Assembly: GCF_001645125.1 (NCBI RefSeq)
Contig: NZ_LXKA01000351.1
Location: 1-37,704 of the forward strand
Direction of reading: 5' to 3'
Length of the DNA stretch: 37,704 nt
Source of the DNA: Paraburkholderia ginsengiterrae
Lineage (GTDB): Bacteria; Pseudomonadota; Gammaproteobacteria; Burkholderiales; Burkholderiaceae
Both the position numbers and the translations under genes were made by a program. Every line of letters starts with the position of its first letter. Position 1 is the first letter of the stretch. Below the pieces are notes generated by a model, which was not told the origin of the DNA, ran no database searches, and was given only the letters and a program-made list of their open reading frames with translations. Shown here one piece after another: positions 1 through 8,398 of the stretch.

Positions 1-127
1 GACAGGGGCTTGTTTCGATGCTGGACACCCAGCAACGCCTCCAGCGTTCTTGATGAACCGCCGTATGCGGAACCGCACGTACGGTGGTGTGGGAGGGCTG
101 AGGGGGTGACCCCTCACCCTACCCGAT
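1..127 (+). mobile_element. 3' end of a group II intron (domains V and VI), probably class C
   Basis: Positions 57-88 fold as a group II intron domain V. A 9-bp lower stem (57-65 with 80-88) is followed by a two-base CG bulge (78-79), a 4-bp upper stem (66-69 with 74-77) and a GAAC loop. The base triplet at the catalytic-triad position reads CGC (59-61), as in group IIC introns, rather than the more common AGC. Positions 100-127 look like domain VI: a GAGGGG/CCCCTC stem, then CCTACCCGAT, where the A at 121 could be the branch point. The intron should end near base 127 with the usual -AT. The maturase and 5' part lie outside the window. The class assignment rests on the triad only. Confidence 0.75.
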
Positions 128-163
128 GCCCCGGCCGATGGCGTATGGTGTCGTAACCGTCGC

Positions 164-188
164 TTCGGTTCGGTTCGGTTCGGTTCGG
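164..188. repeat. TTCGG pentanucleotide microsatellite, five copies
   Basis: Five perfect tandem copies of TTCGG run from 164 to 188. They lie between the intron end and the carbonic anhydrase gene, about 120 bases before its start. The repeat sits just upstream of a possible -10 box, TATAGT at 220-225, so a copy-number change would alter the spacing of upstream promoter elements. No clear -35 box is visible. Confidence 0.8.
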
Positions 189-307
189 CGAGGCATGGCC
201 GTCGACGGCAAGGCTGCGGTATAGTCCCGCCAACAAAACGCATGCATGCCTCGACTCATGGTTTCGCCGGCACTGCCAATGCGTTCTTCAACTATCCGGA
301 GAACACC

Positions 308-943
308 GTGCAGGAAATCATCGAGGGTCTCATCCGCTTTCAACGTGACGTCTTCCCGCAGCAAAGCGCCTTGTTCAAGCGTTTGTCGACGTCGCAAAGT
401 CCCAGCACACTGTTCGTGACCTGCTCGGACAGCCGCGTCGTGCCGGAGCTGCTGACGCAGACCGAGCCGGGCGCGCTGTTCGTGATCCGCAATGCGGGCA
501 ACATCGTCCCGTCGTACGGTCCGGAGCCGGGCGGGGTGTCGGCCACCGTCGAGTATGCGGTGGCCGTATTGGGCGTGCGGGATATCGTGATCTGCGGCCA
601 TTCGAATTGCGGCGCGATGACTGCGATCTCCACCTGCATGAACCTGGACCATCTGCCGGCGGTGGCAGGGTGGCTGCGTCACGCGGATGCCGCCAAGGCT
701 ATCAACGCTTCACGAACCTACCATTCGCCAGCCGAGTGTCTCGAAGCCCTGGTGAAGGACAACGTGATTGCGCAACTCGCGAACATTCGCACGCATCCTT
801 CGGTGGCGGTCGGGCTGACGCACAAGACCCTGAACCTGCACGGCTGGATCTTCGACATCGAAAGCGGCGTCATGCTCGCGCTAGACGGGCGCACGGGGAA
901 CTTCGTGCCCTTGCTGGACAATCCGGACGTATTTGCCGTGTAA
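308..943 (+). CDS. can: Beta-class carbonic anhydrase (cytoplasmic)
   Basis: This enzyme interconverts CO2 and bicarbonate in the cytoplasm. The 211-residue protein has the beta-class zinc site: C39 with the D41/R43 dyad in CSDSR, and H98 and C101 in GHSNCGAM. I chose the GTG at 308 because GGAG sits six bases upstream and the protein then begins with the usual MQEII start. An in-frame ATG at 242 would add 22 residues but has no ribosome site. There is no signal peptide. A DJ-1 protein and a second, exported carbonic anhydrase follow on the same strand. The upstream region holds a microsatellite and an intron end, so expression may differ from that of relatives. Family assignment is firm. Confidence 0.93.
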   Translation: MQEIIEGLIRFQRDVFPQQSALFKRLSTSQSPSTLFVTCSDSRVVPELLTQTEPGALFVIRNAGNIVPSYGPEPGGVSATVEYAVAVLGVRDIVICGHSNCGAMTAISTCMNLDHLPAVAGWLRHADAAKAINASRTYHSPAECLEALVKDNVIAQLANIRTHPSVAVGLTHKTLNLHGWIFDIESGVMLALDGRTGNFVPLLDNPDVFAV

Positions 944-1041
944 CGCGGCGCGCAGCCGCCTATACTGCCAGAGCGCCCGGCTGCGCCAGCCGTTCGCCGT
1001 GGCATGTTGCAACGTGAATCGAACCTGCTCGTGAGGTGGAC

Positions 1042-1725
1042 ATGAATATCCTCGTGGTATTGACGTCGCACGATCAGCTCGGCAATACCGGCAAGAAAAC
1101 CGGTTTCTGGCTCGAAGAGTTTGCCGCGCCGTATTACGTGTTCAGGGATGCCGGCGTTCAGACGACGCTTGCGTCACCCAAGGGCGGCCAGCCGCCGCTC
1201 GACCCCAAGAGCGACGAGCCCGACGCGCAGACGGAAGCCACCCTGCGGTTCAGAAACGACCCGGAGGCGCAAGCGGCGCTTGCGAACACCGTGAAACTCG
1301 CGAGCGTCTCCGCCGCGGACCATGACGCGGTGTTTTATCCCGGCGGTCACGGACCGCTCTGGGATCTCGCCGAAGACACCCATTCGATCGATCTGATCGA
1401 GGCTTTCCATGCCGCGGGCAAACCGGTCGGCGCGGTGTGTCATGCGCCCGCGGTGTTTCGTCATACGAAGGCGCCCGATGGCGCGCCGCTGGTGCGCGAC
1501 AAGCCTGTCACCGGCTTTACCAATTCGGAGGAGGCGGCCGTTGGCCTTACCGAGGTCGTGCCGTTCCTCGTCGAAGACATGCTGAAGAACAACGGTGGGC
1601 GGTATTCGAAGGGCCCGGACTGGCAGTCGCACGTGGAGGTCTCCGGGACGCTGGTCACAGGGCAGAATCCGGCTTCTTCGGAGGCGGCGGCGAAGGCGTT
1701 GCTGACAATACTCGGCGTGGCGTGA
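1042..1725 (+). CDS. DJ-1/PfpI family protein (Hsp31-like, glyoxalase III type)
   Basis: The product is a 227-residue class I glutamine-amidotransferase-fold protein of the DJ-1/PfpI superfamily, close to the Hsp31/HchA-like group. The nucleophile elbow is GAVCHAP with C133, and the conserved acid is in FWLEE near residue 25. The block FYPGGHGPLWDL near residue 98 is typical. Members detoxify methylglyoxal without a cofactor or act as deglycases/chaperones. Which of these applies here is inference. The ATG at 1042 follows a GAGG ribosome site. A GTG two codons earlier is possible but would place the start inside that site. No signal peptide is seen. The gene lies between two carbonic anhydrase genes. 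Confidence 0.85.
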   Translation: MNILVVLTSHDQLGNTGKKTGFWLEEFAAPYYVFRDAGVQTTLASPKGGQPPLDPKSDEPDAQTEATLRFRNDPEAQAALANTVKLASVSAADHDAVFYPGGHGPLWDLAEDTHSIDLIEAFHAAGKPVGAVCHAPAVFRHTKAPDGAPLVRDKPVTGFTNSEEAAVGLTEVVPFLVEDMLKNNGGRYSKGPDWQSHVEVSGTLVTGQNPASSEAAAKALLTILGVA

Positions 1726-1834
1726 CACAACCATGGCACGGTGAAACGGACCGGCATCGCAGGTTCGCCGTGGAGCGCGCAGCACGTCCCATTCGCGCGG
1801 ATACAGGGGGTTCAACTCCATCAGGAGACGAGCC

Positions 1835-2554
1835 ATGTGTGAGCATCATCTGTCTTCCCCCACGCGGCGCAATGTGCTGCTGGCCGGTGTTTCGTCGATC
1901 GCGCTGGCGGCATGGCCGCAACGCGGCGCACTTGCCGCCGGCCCGCCCGGCGCTCACGCGCCGAACTCGATTCCGCCGGACGAAGCGCTCGGCCGGCTGA
2001 TGCAGGGCAACGCCCGCTATGTCGCGAATGCCCCCGAAAACAAGGACTATTCCGCCGACCGCGCGGCGCGTGCCGTGGCGCAATATCCGATCGCGGCGAT
2101 CGTAGGCTGCGCGGATTCGCGCGTGGGACCGGAGCTGGCCTTCGATCAGGGGCCGGGCGATCTGTTCGTGGTGCGCGTGGCCGGCAATTTCGTCAACGAC
2201 GACATTCTTGCGAGCCTCGAGTATGGCGTCGAGTTTCTGGGCGTGCCGCTCATCATGGTGCTCGGCCATACGCAGTGCGGCGCGATGATCGCCGCGGTCA
2301 AGGTGGTGAAGGAGGGCACCGTTTTGCCTGGTCATCTTCCGGACCTGGTGCGCTCGCTCCGGCCGGCCGTGCAGATCGCCAGCGCGAATCATGGCGCGGA
2401 TCTGGTCATGCAGGCCACCGTAGAAAACGTCAGGCTCAATGCCAATCGCCTGATGGTGTCCAAGCCGCTCATCGGACAATACGTGAAAAGCGGCAAAGTC
2501 AAGGTGGTGGGTGGCGTGTACGACCTGGAGACCGGCAAGGTCGGATTGATCTGA
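1835..2554 (+). CDS. Periplasmic beta-carbonic anhydrase with Tat signal
   Basis: The product is a 239-residue beta-carbonic anhydrase with an N-terminal twin-arginine signal (TRRNVLLAG, residues 10-18) and a likely cleavage site near the Ala-Leu-Ala-Ala stretch at 32-35. The zinc site is C92/D94/R96 in CADSR, and H145/C148 in GHTQCGAM. It would be folded with its zinc in the cytoplasm and exported to the periplasm to hydrate CO2 or dehydrate bicarbonate there. An AGGAG ribosome site lies before the ATG. It is clearly divergent from the cytoplasmic copy 900 bases upstream and is not a recent duplicate. A strong inverted repeat follows the stop codon. Confidence 0.92.
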   Translation: MCEHHLSSPTRRNVLLAGVSSIALAAWPQRGALAAGPPGAHAPNSIPPDEALGRLMQGNARYVANAPENKDYSADRAARAVAQYPIAAIVGCADSRVGPELAFDQGPGDLFVVRVAGNFVNDDILASLEYGVEFLGVPLIMVLGHTQCGAMIAAVKVVKEGTVLPGHLPDLVRSLRPAVQIASANHGADLVMQATVENVRLNANRLMVSKPLIGQYVKSGKVKVVGGVYDLETGKVGLI

Positions 2555-2613
2555 AGGGCGTTCACGCGCGGTGCGCGCCGGCTCGCCCCCGGCAAGACAG
2601 GCAACACAAACTT

Positions 2614-2656
2614 GGCGGGTGGATGTTCGGGTCTGGATGACCGTGCTCCACCCGCC
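2614..2656. terminator. Compound hairpin between convergent genes, possible bidirectional terminator
   Basis: The ten-base arms GGCGGGTGGA (2614-2623) and TCCACCCGCC (2647-2656) are perfect complements. Inside the loop a second short stem, GGTC/GACC, can form. The element lies between the stops of the carbonic anhydrase and the convergent trehalase. There is no T-run on either side, so it is not a classical intrinsic terminator. It may block read-through or protect 3' ends. Confidence 0.5.
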
Positions 2657-2680
2657 GGCAACGCCGCCAGCCGCGCGTAC

Positions 2681-4354
2681 TTACTCGCCCGGGCTATACA
2701 GGTCGAGCAGATTGAGCGTCACGCCATTGGTCCAGCCGAAGCCGTCCTGCAACGGATATTCCCCGCCGCCCCCGCCGCCGGTGCCCGCGCCTTCCACCAC
2801 GTATTTCTCGACCAGCTTCTTGTCCGTCGCGTAGACACCTTTGACGTCGGTAAGAAAGCGCGTGCCGATCTGCTGCGCCAACGCGTCCTGGCCATAACGT
2901 TTCAAGCCCCGGATCGCCACCCAATGCAACGGCGCCCAGCCGTTCGGCGCGTCCCATTGCTGCGTCGTGTTGTAGGTTGTCGTGACGAGGCCGCCAGGTT
3001 GCAACAAGGTGGAGCGGACCTGTTGCGCCGTGCGTTGCGCGCGCTCGGGCCACGCCGCGCCGACGAATAGCGGAAACACCATGGCGGCGGTCTTGTTGTC
3101 GCGTGGTTTGGCGAGCTCCCAGTCATAGTCGCCGTAGTAGCCGTTGGCATTCCACAAGTAGCGGTTGATGCCGAGCGCGCGTTTCGCCGCGCGTTGCGCG
3201 AATTCGCCGACGCAGCGGAAATCGCGCGTCTCCGCACAACCCTTGGCGATAGTGACCTCCAGATGGAACATCAGGCTGTTCAGGTCGACCGGAATGATCG
3301 ACGTGGTGCGCACGCTGGCGAGCGTCATGTTGTCGCCGAACCAGCGCGAGCTGAAATCCCAACCGCTTTCGGCGGTCGCCCGCAGATTGCGGTAGACGTC
3401 ATTCGGATTGCGGCCGGTGGCCTGTTGCGCGGTCTGGATATCCTCCAGATACGATTCGTCGCGTGGCGTATCGAGTTCGTCCCAGTAGCGGTTGAGCACC
3501 GTGCCATCCGGCATCACCACGACATTGCGCGTGGCCGAGCCGGGCTGCGTGGTGCTTTCGCCTTGCATCCAGTACGCGTATTCCTTGCGCAGTGCCGGCA
3601 GATACTTCTGATACACGCTGCGGCCTTCCGCTTTCTCCGCGAGTGCCACCATGTGCGAGAAGAACGGCGGCTGCGAGCGGTCGAGATAGTAGGTGCGATT
3701 GCCGTTGGGAATATGGCCGAAGGTGTTGATCTCGTACGCGAAGTTGTCAAGCATGTCGTCGACGAGATTTTCGTTGCCGGACTCCTGCAGTCCCAGCATC
3801 GTGAAGTACGTGTCCCAGTAGTAGCCTTCGCGGAAGCGCCCGCCCGGCACCACATAGGGTTTCGGCAGCGGAATCAGCGAACTGTTCGGCGGTGCGCTCG
3901 TGGTGGTGCGGGTCAGCGCGGGCCATAGCCAGTTGATGTGTTCGCGCAGCGTCTGATTGGCGGGCGGCGTAATGACTGGCTCGCTCGGCGGCGTGAAGTA
4001 CTGGTTGACGAAAGCCGACAGCGAAAAGCCGGGATTGTTCTTCTGCTGTTCGTAGAGTTGCACGATCGCGGCGGGGTCGGCGTTCGGCGTCGCGTCGACG
4101 AAGGTTTTCTGATCCGGATAGATCTGGGCGGTTTGCACGGCCACGAACAGATCGCCGTAGAGCTTGTCGGGCGCGGGCGGAAGCGGGGCGCCAAGCTGGG
4201 TGTCGGCGTGGCAGACGCCGGCGAGATTGATCAGGAAAACGAAGCTTGATGCGGCGGCGATGCGGCGCAGCCTGGCAGGTTCAGTGGCGCGCGCCGAAGC
4301 ACGGCATGCCGCGCCGGCGTGGTTGATGCGGGGCAATTGCGTTGACTCAATCAT
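2681..4354 (-). CDS. treA: Periplasmic trehalase (GH37)
   Basis: This enzyme hydrolyses alpha,alpha-trehalose to two glucoses. The 557-residue protein has both GH37 signatures: [14 protein letters not shown] at 170-183 and [10 protein letters not shown] near 466. The expected catalytic acid is D333 in ESGWDFS, and the expected base is E532 in the glycine-rich [15 protein letters not shown] block. The N-terminus has a long basic region, then a hydrophobic segment ending CHA near residue 50, consistent with export to the periplasm. I chose the ATG at 4354 because GGAGGAG directly precedes it. A further in-frame extension upstream has no such site. Trehalase lets the cell use external trehalose as a carbon source. 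The next gene on the same strand is 201 bases upstream, so co-transcription is uncertain. Confidence 0.95.
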   Translation of the reverse strand: MIESTQLPRINHAGAACRASARATEPARLRRIAAASSFVFLINLAGVCHADTQLGAPLPPAPDKLYGDLFVAVQTAQIYPDQKTFVDATPNADPAAIVQLYEQQKNNPGFSLSAFVNQYFTPPSEPVITPPANQTLREHINWLWPALTRTTTSAPPNSSLIPLPKPYVVPGGRFREGYYWDTYFTMLGLQESGNENLVDDMLDNFAYEINTFGHIPNGNRTYYLDRSQPPFFSHMVALAEKAEGRSVYQKYLPALRKEYAYWMQGESTTQPGSATRNVVVMPDGTVLNRYWDELDTPRDESYLEDIQTAQQATGRNPNDVYRNLRATAESGWDFSSRWFGDNMTLASVRTTSIIPVDLNSLMFHLEVTIAKGCAETRDFRCVGEFAQRAAKRALGINRYLWNANGYYGDYDWELAKPRDNKTAAMVFPLFVGAAWPERAQRTAQQVRSTLLQPGGLVTTTYNTTQQWDAPNGWAPLHWVAIRGLKRYGQDALAQQIGTRFLTDVKGVYATDKKLVEKYVVEGAGTGGGGGGEYPLQDGFGWTNGVTLNLLDLYSPGE

Positions 4355-4555
4355 GTCTCCTCCGGAGGAATGGACAACAGGATTGGTCTGCCTCACGCCC
4401 ACGGTTTCTTCTTACGATTGCTGGGGCGAGGCTAGCATCGCATAAATTGCGGAGCGCTTCAAACTGCTATGCGAAGGGCATGCTCGATAAACGCAGTCAC
4501 GCCTCCTGCTATGCCAGCCACGCCGTACCGGACAATCTGCGTGAGACGCTGGCCG

Positions 4556-5824
4556 TCATTTAAGCGTATATGTCAACGTCCCATATCCCAGTTGATCGAA
4601 GCCGCCGCTGTTGGGACCGTAGTCGCCACCGCCGCCTTCCGGAGCGACCTTGCGGGCAAAAGCCTCGACGTCCGGCACGGATAGCCCTTTGAGCACAACG
4701 TAGTGGTTGTAGACGAGTGCCCAGATCGGACGCCCGTCACCGCGCGAATTCGGCGAGATGACGGGCTGCGTGACGTCGCTGTTCGTGTATTGCGTGTAAG
4801 GCACGTCATTCCCGAGGTTGTATCGGGCGGCGTATTCCGCTCCACGCAGGAACCGGTTGTCGTCATATCCGTAAAGATCGTCTCCCTGGCTCCAGGCCAT
4901 CTGGCAGAACGCCCCGAGCAGTGCGATATCGAGCATGGTATGCCCCTGGTCGCGCCCGCTTTCCTGCACCTGACCCAGCCCATCCGGATACAGCTTCCAC
5001 ACCACGTGTTCGATTGAACCGTTGCCGGCGCCATGCTTGAAGTAGTCGACTGCTTCCTCATACACGTCGTGACGGTCGGTCAGGACACCGATTGCCAGCA
5101 TCGATGCCATGTTAGCGAGATCCCAGTTTGCCCAGTAGTGGTCGATCTTTGCTCCGTTGTGCCGAGTCAGGAAGTCGTGGTTCATCGGATAGAACACGCC
5201 GAGCATCATCGACTGGAAGCGCCGGAAATCGTCGGCGCGCCACAGTGGCGACGTGCGCAGGATTTCGCCGGCGTTTGCCAGCTGGTAGCCGTAAATACCG
5301 GAAGCCAGGAACTTGTCGGAACTGCCACCGATCATCGTCAGCGTGCGTGACCACGCATTCAGGACTTCTATGGCGTGTTGCGCGTAGGCGTCGTCGCCGG
5401 TGATCTTCCACCGAAGTGCAAGCGCGTAGGCCGCAGCGGCATCGTTGAAGAGCGTGGCGTAATTCTCTGCGTGGTCGGGGTTGCGTCCTCGATAGATGGC
5501 CGGCTGCGGATTCGGCTTCCAGTCGAGCGACGCATGCCGGTTGGCAACCAGGCGCTGCCAGCCGTCGAACCACGGGTGCCGCCGCGCGGCGACGTTCTCG
5601 CGCATGCGCGAGAAATCGCGCTCCGTATGCAGCAGGCCGGGGTGAACAAAAGGTGCTCCGGCCATGCGGGTGCCGGGCGCAGGCTTCGGCTGCGCGTCCG
5701 TGCGTGATTGAGATGAACGAGTCACGTTGCTATCGTGCTGCGTCGCGACGATGCATCCGCCGAGCATCACGGTGCAAAGAACGGGAATCAAGGCAGCTCT
5801 TGCCAAGGGGGGACGAAATGCCAT
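4556..5824 (-). CDS. Alginate-lyase-family lipoprotein (PF05426-like)
   Basis: The product is a 422-residue protein with a lipoprotein signal (hydrophobic segment, then LGGC with C24 as the lipidated residue). It should be anchored in the envelope, facing the periplasm or cell surface. The rest is an all-alpha toroid resembling the alginate lyase family. Recognisable blocks are the central HYWANWDLANM segment, where the family carries its catalytic Asn-His, and the later ESGRDQGHTMLDI segment. The C-terminus is glycine-rich (EGGGGDYGPNSGG). Members cleave uronate-containing polysaccharides by beta-elimination, but the true substrate here is unknown. The start at 5824 has GGAG four bases upstream, and a longer reading frame would overlap the LacI gene. 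It lies directly downstream of the LacI-type regulator on the same strand, suggesting it belongs to that carbohydrate locus. Confidence 0.78.
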   Translation of the reverse strand: MAFRPPLARAALIPVLCTVMLGGCIVATQHDSNVTRSSQSRTDAQPKPAPGTRMAGAPFVHPGLLHTERDFSRMRENVAARRHPWFDGWQRLVANRHASLDWKPNPQPAIYRGRNPDHAENYATLFNDAAAAYALALRWKITGDDAYAQHAIEVLNAWSRTLTMIGGSSDKFLASGIYGYQLANAGEILRTSPLWRADDFRRFQSMMLGVFYPMNHDFLTRHNGAKIDHYWANWDLANMASMLAIGVLTDRHDVYEEAVDYFKHGAGNGSIEHVVWKLYPDGLGQVQESGRDQGHTMLDIALLGAFCQMAWSQGDDLYGYDDNRFLRGAEYAARYNLGNDVPYTQYTNSDVTQPVISPNSRGDGRPIWALVYNHYVVLKGLSVPDVEAFARKVAPEGGGGDYGPNSGGFDQLGYGTLTYTLK

Positions 5825-5928
5825 ATGGCTCCAATCTAACTGGCGGACCGCACACGATTGTCCATCTGCGACAGTCAGGTTGCCTTCCAGCGCAACCATC
5901 GACGTCGTACTGTCGGAGATCGACCGGC

Positions 5929-6951
5929 TCAACTTGATGCTGCACGCCGTGGGCCCGTCGAAGCGCGCACGACAAGCTCGGGCGGTGGAGCAAGCACCAT
6001 CGACGGCTGCTGGTCGGGCGTCTGGATGAGGCGAATGAGCCGGTCGACTGACAGCTCAGCAACGGCTGCGGTCTGGATCGCAACCGTCGTCAACGCCGGG
6101 TGCACCTGATGTGCCAGTTGAATGTCAGTGATACCGATGACCGACACATCATCCGGCACAGTACGGCGAAGGGTGATCAGGGCCTGCGCCGCGCCGATCG
6201 CGAGCAGATCATTGGTCGCGAAGATCGCGGTTAGCTGCGGCCTGTTTGCCATCAGTTGCATGCAGGCAGCGTAGCCGGCGTCGATCGAGTCGCGTATCTG
6301 CAGCACAGCAGCGGCGTCGGTTTCGATGCCGGCCGCGCGTAGCACCGCGAGAAAGCCATCGGAGCGCGCATTCTGCAAGCCGCCGCAACCGTCGCCGATC
6401 AGCATGCCAATGTCGCGATGACCCAGTTCGAGCAGATGTGCAGCGGCAAGCGCGCCCGCACGGGCGAAGTCCACGGCAATGCACGGCAGCGCAGGTGGCG
6501 CCTCAGGGCGTTCCCACATCGTTAGCAGGATTGGCACGCTCTGCATTGTTGAAGTGCAGAACTCGTTGAACGCGATATCCGTGTTCATGACGAGGACGCC
6601 ATCGGCAAACGTTCCCGCAATCTGGTTCAGATATGCCTGACCGACCTTCGCATCGTCGTCCGTATTGCACACCAACAGGAAGTGCCCCGCGCTGCGCGCT
6701 GCGCGCTCGGCCGCCAGCACGAACTCGGGATAGAAGGGGTTCGCGATGTTCGACAACATCAACGCCAAAGTCGACGAGCGGCCCTTTTTCAGCGCACGCG
6801 CGTTCAGGTTCGGCCGGTAGCCGAGCTCGGCGATCGCCTTCAGCACGCGTTCGGCAGTCTCCGGGTGGACCTTCTCGCGATTGCGCAGAACGTTGGAAAC
6901 CGTCGCAGCGGTAACCTGCGCGCGTTTAGCGACTTCGGATAAGGTGATCAT
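5929..6951 (-). CDS. LacI-family transcriptional regulator
   Basis: The product is a 340-residue LacI/GalR-type regulator. Residues 1-50 form the helix-turn-helix (TLSEVAKRAQVTAATVSNVL) and the hinge helix follows (NARALKKGRS). Residues 60-330 form the periplasmic-binding-protein-like sugar domain. It is divergent from the sugar ABC/GH42 operon, and two matching palindromes lie in the 199-base gap, so it most likely represses that operon until a sugar binds. The ribosome site is weak (GGGAT), consistent with low expression. The alginate-lyase-family gene lies 104 bases downstream on the same strand and may be co-transcribed. The inducer cannot be read from the sequence, although a beta-galactoside or its breakdown product is a fair guess from the GH42 gene. 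Confidence 0.92.
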   Translation of the reverse strand: MITLSEVAKRAQVTAATVSNVLRNREKVHPETAERVLKAIAELGYRPNLNARALKKGRSSTLALMLSNIANPFYPEFVLAAERAARSAGHFLLVCNTDDDAKVGQAYLNQIAGTFADGVLVMNTDIAFNEFCTSTMQSVPILLTMWERPEAPPALPCIAVDFARAGALAAAHLLELGHRDIGMLIGDGCGGLQNARSDGFLAVLRAAGIETDAAAVLQIRDSIDAGYAACMQLMANRPQLTAIFATNDLLAIGAAQALITLRRTVPDDVSVIGITDIQLAHQVHPALTTVAIQTAAVAELSVDRLIRLIQTPDQQPSMVLAPPPELVVRASTGPRRAASS

Positions 6952-7045
6952 GATTTTTATCCCATATTCGGGGACGTCGATTCAAATGTTGCAACTGTCC
7001 CGCGACGTTTGCTATGTTGCGTCCAAACACACAGGAGACAGAATC

Positions 7046-7129
7046 ATGCGTCGTTTGACGAGCCGTCAATTTAATCGATTAAATACCCGCTGCACAGGGG
7101 TAGGCCCATTTTTTTTCGAGAATATTTAA
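7046..7129 (+). CDS. Possible 27-codon leader ORF upstream of the sugar ABC operon
   Basis: An ATG at 7046 is preceded by AGGAG with eight-base spacing and opens a 27-residue frame ending in TAA at 7129, 21 bases before the ABC ATPase start. The peptide is basic at first (MRRLTSRQ) and has an odd triple Phe near its end. The first operator lies inside the frame and the second overlaps its stop. It resembles no family I know. If transcription starts at the proximal promoter (7055-7084) this ATG is not even transcribed. It would be expressed only from a promoter farther upstream, such as TTGCAA/TATGTT around 6988-7017. Confidence 0.3.
   Translation: MRRLTSRQFNRLNTRCTGVGPFFFENI
7055..7084 (+). 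promoter_or_regulatory. Predicted sigma-70 promoter of the sugar ABC/GH42 operon
   Basis: The -35 box TTGACG (7055-7060) and the -10 box TTAAAT (7079-7084) are separated by 18 bases. The first operator palindrome (7069-7084) covers the -10 and half the spacer, a standard position for repression by steric hindrance. Transcription would begin near 7091, leaving a leader of about 60 bases before the first ATG. Confidence 0.5.
7069..7084. promoter_or_regulatory. Operator 1: perfect 16-bp LacI-type palindrome
   Basis: ATTTAATCGATTAAAT is a perfect 16-bp palindrome with the central CG step typical of LacI-family sites. It sits in the gap between a LacI-type gene and a sugar operon and overlaps the predicted -10 box. 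Confidence 0.75.
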
Positions 7130-7139
7130 ACGATTAAAT
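7124..7139. promoter_or_regulatory. Operator 2: near-perfect copy of operator 1
   Basis: ATTTAAACGATTAAAT matches operator 1 at 15 of 16 positions and keeps the central CG. The two sites are 55 bp apart, about five helical turns, so one tetramer could bridge them. The site ends just before the GGGAGG ribosome site of the ABC ATPase gene, so it could also act as a roadblock. Confidence 0.7.
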
Positions 7140-7150
7140 CGGGAGGCAGC

Positions 7151-8290
7151 ATGGCCACAATCCATCTCGCGAACGTGCAGAAGTCATATGGGGATCATCC
7201 GCCGGTGATCCGACGCGTGAATCTCGAGATCGCGGAGCACGAGTTTTGTGTTTTTCTCGGGCCATCCGGCTGCGGGAAGTCGACCCTTCTGAGGATGATC
7301 GCCGGTCTCGAAGACCTGAGCGAAGGCGAGCTGCATATTGGCGGGCGTCTCGTGAACGACGTGCCGGCCGCTGCGCGCGGTGTCGCGATGGTATTCCAGA
7401 GCTACGCACTGTTTCCGCACATGAGTGTGTTCGACAACATGGCGTTCGGCCTGAAGCTCGCGAAGCAGCCAAAGGACGTCATCGACCGGAAGGTGCACGA
7501 AGCCGCGCGGATCCTGCAACTGGACAGTTACCTTGATCGTTTTCCCAAAGCACTCTCGGGCGGGCAAAGGCAGCGCGTCGCAATCGGCCGGGCCATCGTA
7601 CGCGAACCCGGCGTGTTCCTGTTCGACGAACCGCTGTCGAATCTCGATGCTGCGCTGCGCGGCCAGACGCGTGTGGAAATTGCACGGCTACACCAGCGCT
7701 TCGCAAACGCGAGCGTGGTCTACGTGACCCACGATCAGGTCGAGGCGATGACGCTTGCTGACCGGATCGTATTGCTCCATGCAGGCGCGGACGCCGAGCG
7801 TTTCGGCAGCATTGCGCAGACCGGGGCGCCGCTCGAGCTATATCACCATCCGAGGTCGCGCTTCGTCGCGGGTTTCATCGGCTCGCCGCGAATGAATTTC
7901 ATCGATGCCGTTGCCGACTCGGCAAGCGCGGACAGTGTGACTGTGACACTGGCGAAAACCGGCGAGCGGCTGGTTGCGCATGTCGATGGCCAGCGGCTGC
8001 AGCGCGGCCAGCCGGTCACGCTTGGCGTGCGCCCGGAACATCTGCGGCTTGGCGGCGGCGGGCAGTCCATTCAGTGCGTCACCGTGTTGTCGGAACGGCT
8101 CGGCGAACACAGCTATATCCACGCGGATCACGCAGCCGGCCCGCTCGTCGCGAAAGCGCCCGGCGATACGCCGATTGTTCCAGGCGAGCACATCAGCGTT
8201 CACGTTCCGCCTTCGGCGTGTCATCTGTTCGATGCGGAAGGTGTCGCGCTGCGGCGTAGCACGTTCGAGCCCGAGCGGGTCGCCGCTTAA
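7151..8290 (+). CDS. Sugar ABC transporter ATP-binding protein (MalK/UgpC type)
   Basis: This is the ATPase of a carbohydrate importer. The 379-residue protein has Walker [10 protein letters not shown] (37-45), the Q-loop VFQSY (81-85), the signature ALSGGQRQR (134-142), Walker B VFLFDEP (155-161), the switch histidine in VTHDQ, and a C-terminal MalK-type regulatory OB domain (about 240-370). The ATG has GGGAGG upstream, immediately after operator 2. It is the first gene of an operon with a binding protein, two permeases and a GH42 enzyme. ATPase-first order with a LacI regulator upstream is common in proteobacterial CUT1 systems. The C-terminal domain may dock other regulators, but that is inference. 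Confidence 0.93.
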   Translation: MATIHLANVQKSYGDHPPVIRRVNLEIAEHEFCVFLGPSGCGKSTLLRMIAGLEDLSEGELHIGGRLVNDVPAAARGVAMVFQSYALFPHMSVFDNMAFGLKLAKQPKDVIDRKVHEAARILQLDSYLDRFPKALSGGQRQRVAIGRAIVREPGVFLFDEPLSNLDAALRGQTRVEIARLHQRFANASVVYVTHDQVEAMTLADRIVLLHAGADAERFGSIAQTGAPLELYHHPRSRFVAGFIGSPRMNFIDAVADSASADSVTVTLAKTGERLVAHVDGQRLQRGQPVTLGVRPEHLRLGGGGQSIQCVTVLSERLGEHSYIHADHAAGPLVAKAPGDTPIVPGEHISVHVPPSACHLFDAEGVALRRSTFEPERVAA

Positions 8291-8398
8291 GGCACCTGCA
8301 GCACCACCGGATTCACCAAACCCTATTCCGCCACAGAGCGGGTACATCGTCTGGCAGCGAGTCGCTGTCAGCCAACAAGGTAGTCAAGGAGACATAAG

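Noticed and set aside
119-682. 187-codon minus-strand frame antisense to the carbonic anhydrase
   Set aside because: The plus-strand frame has full zinc-site motifs. The minus frame is Arg/His-rich with no family resemblance, as is usual for antisense frames in GC-rich DNA.
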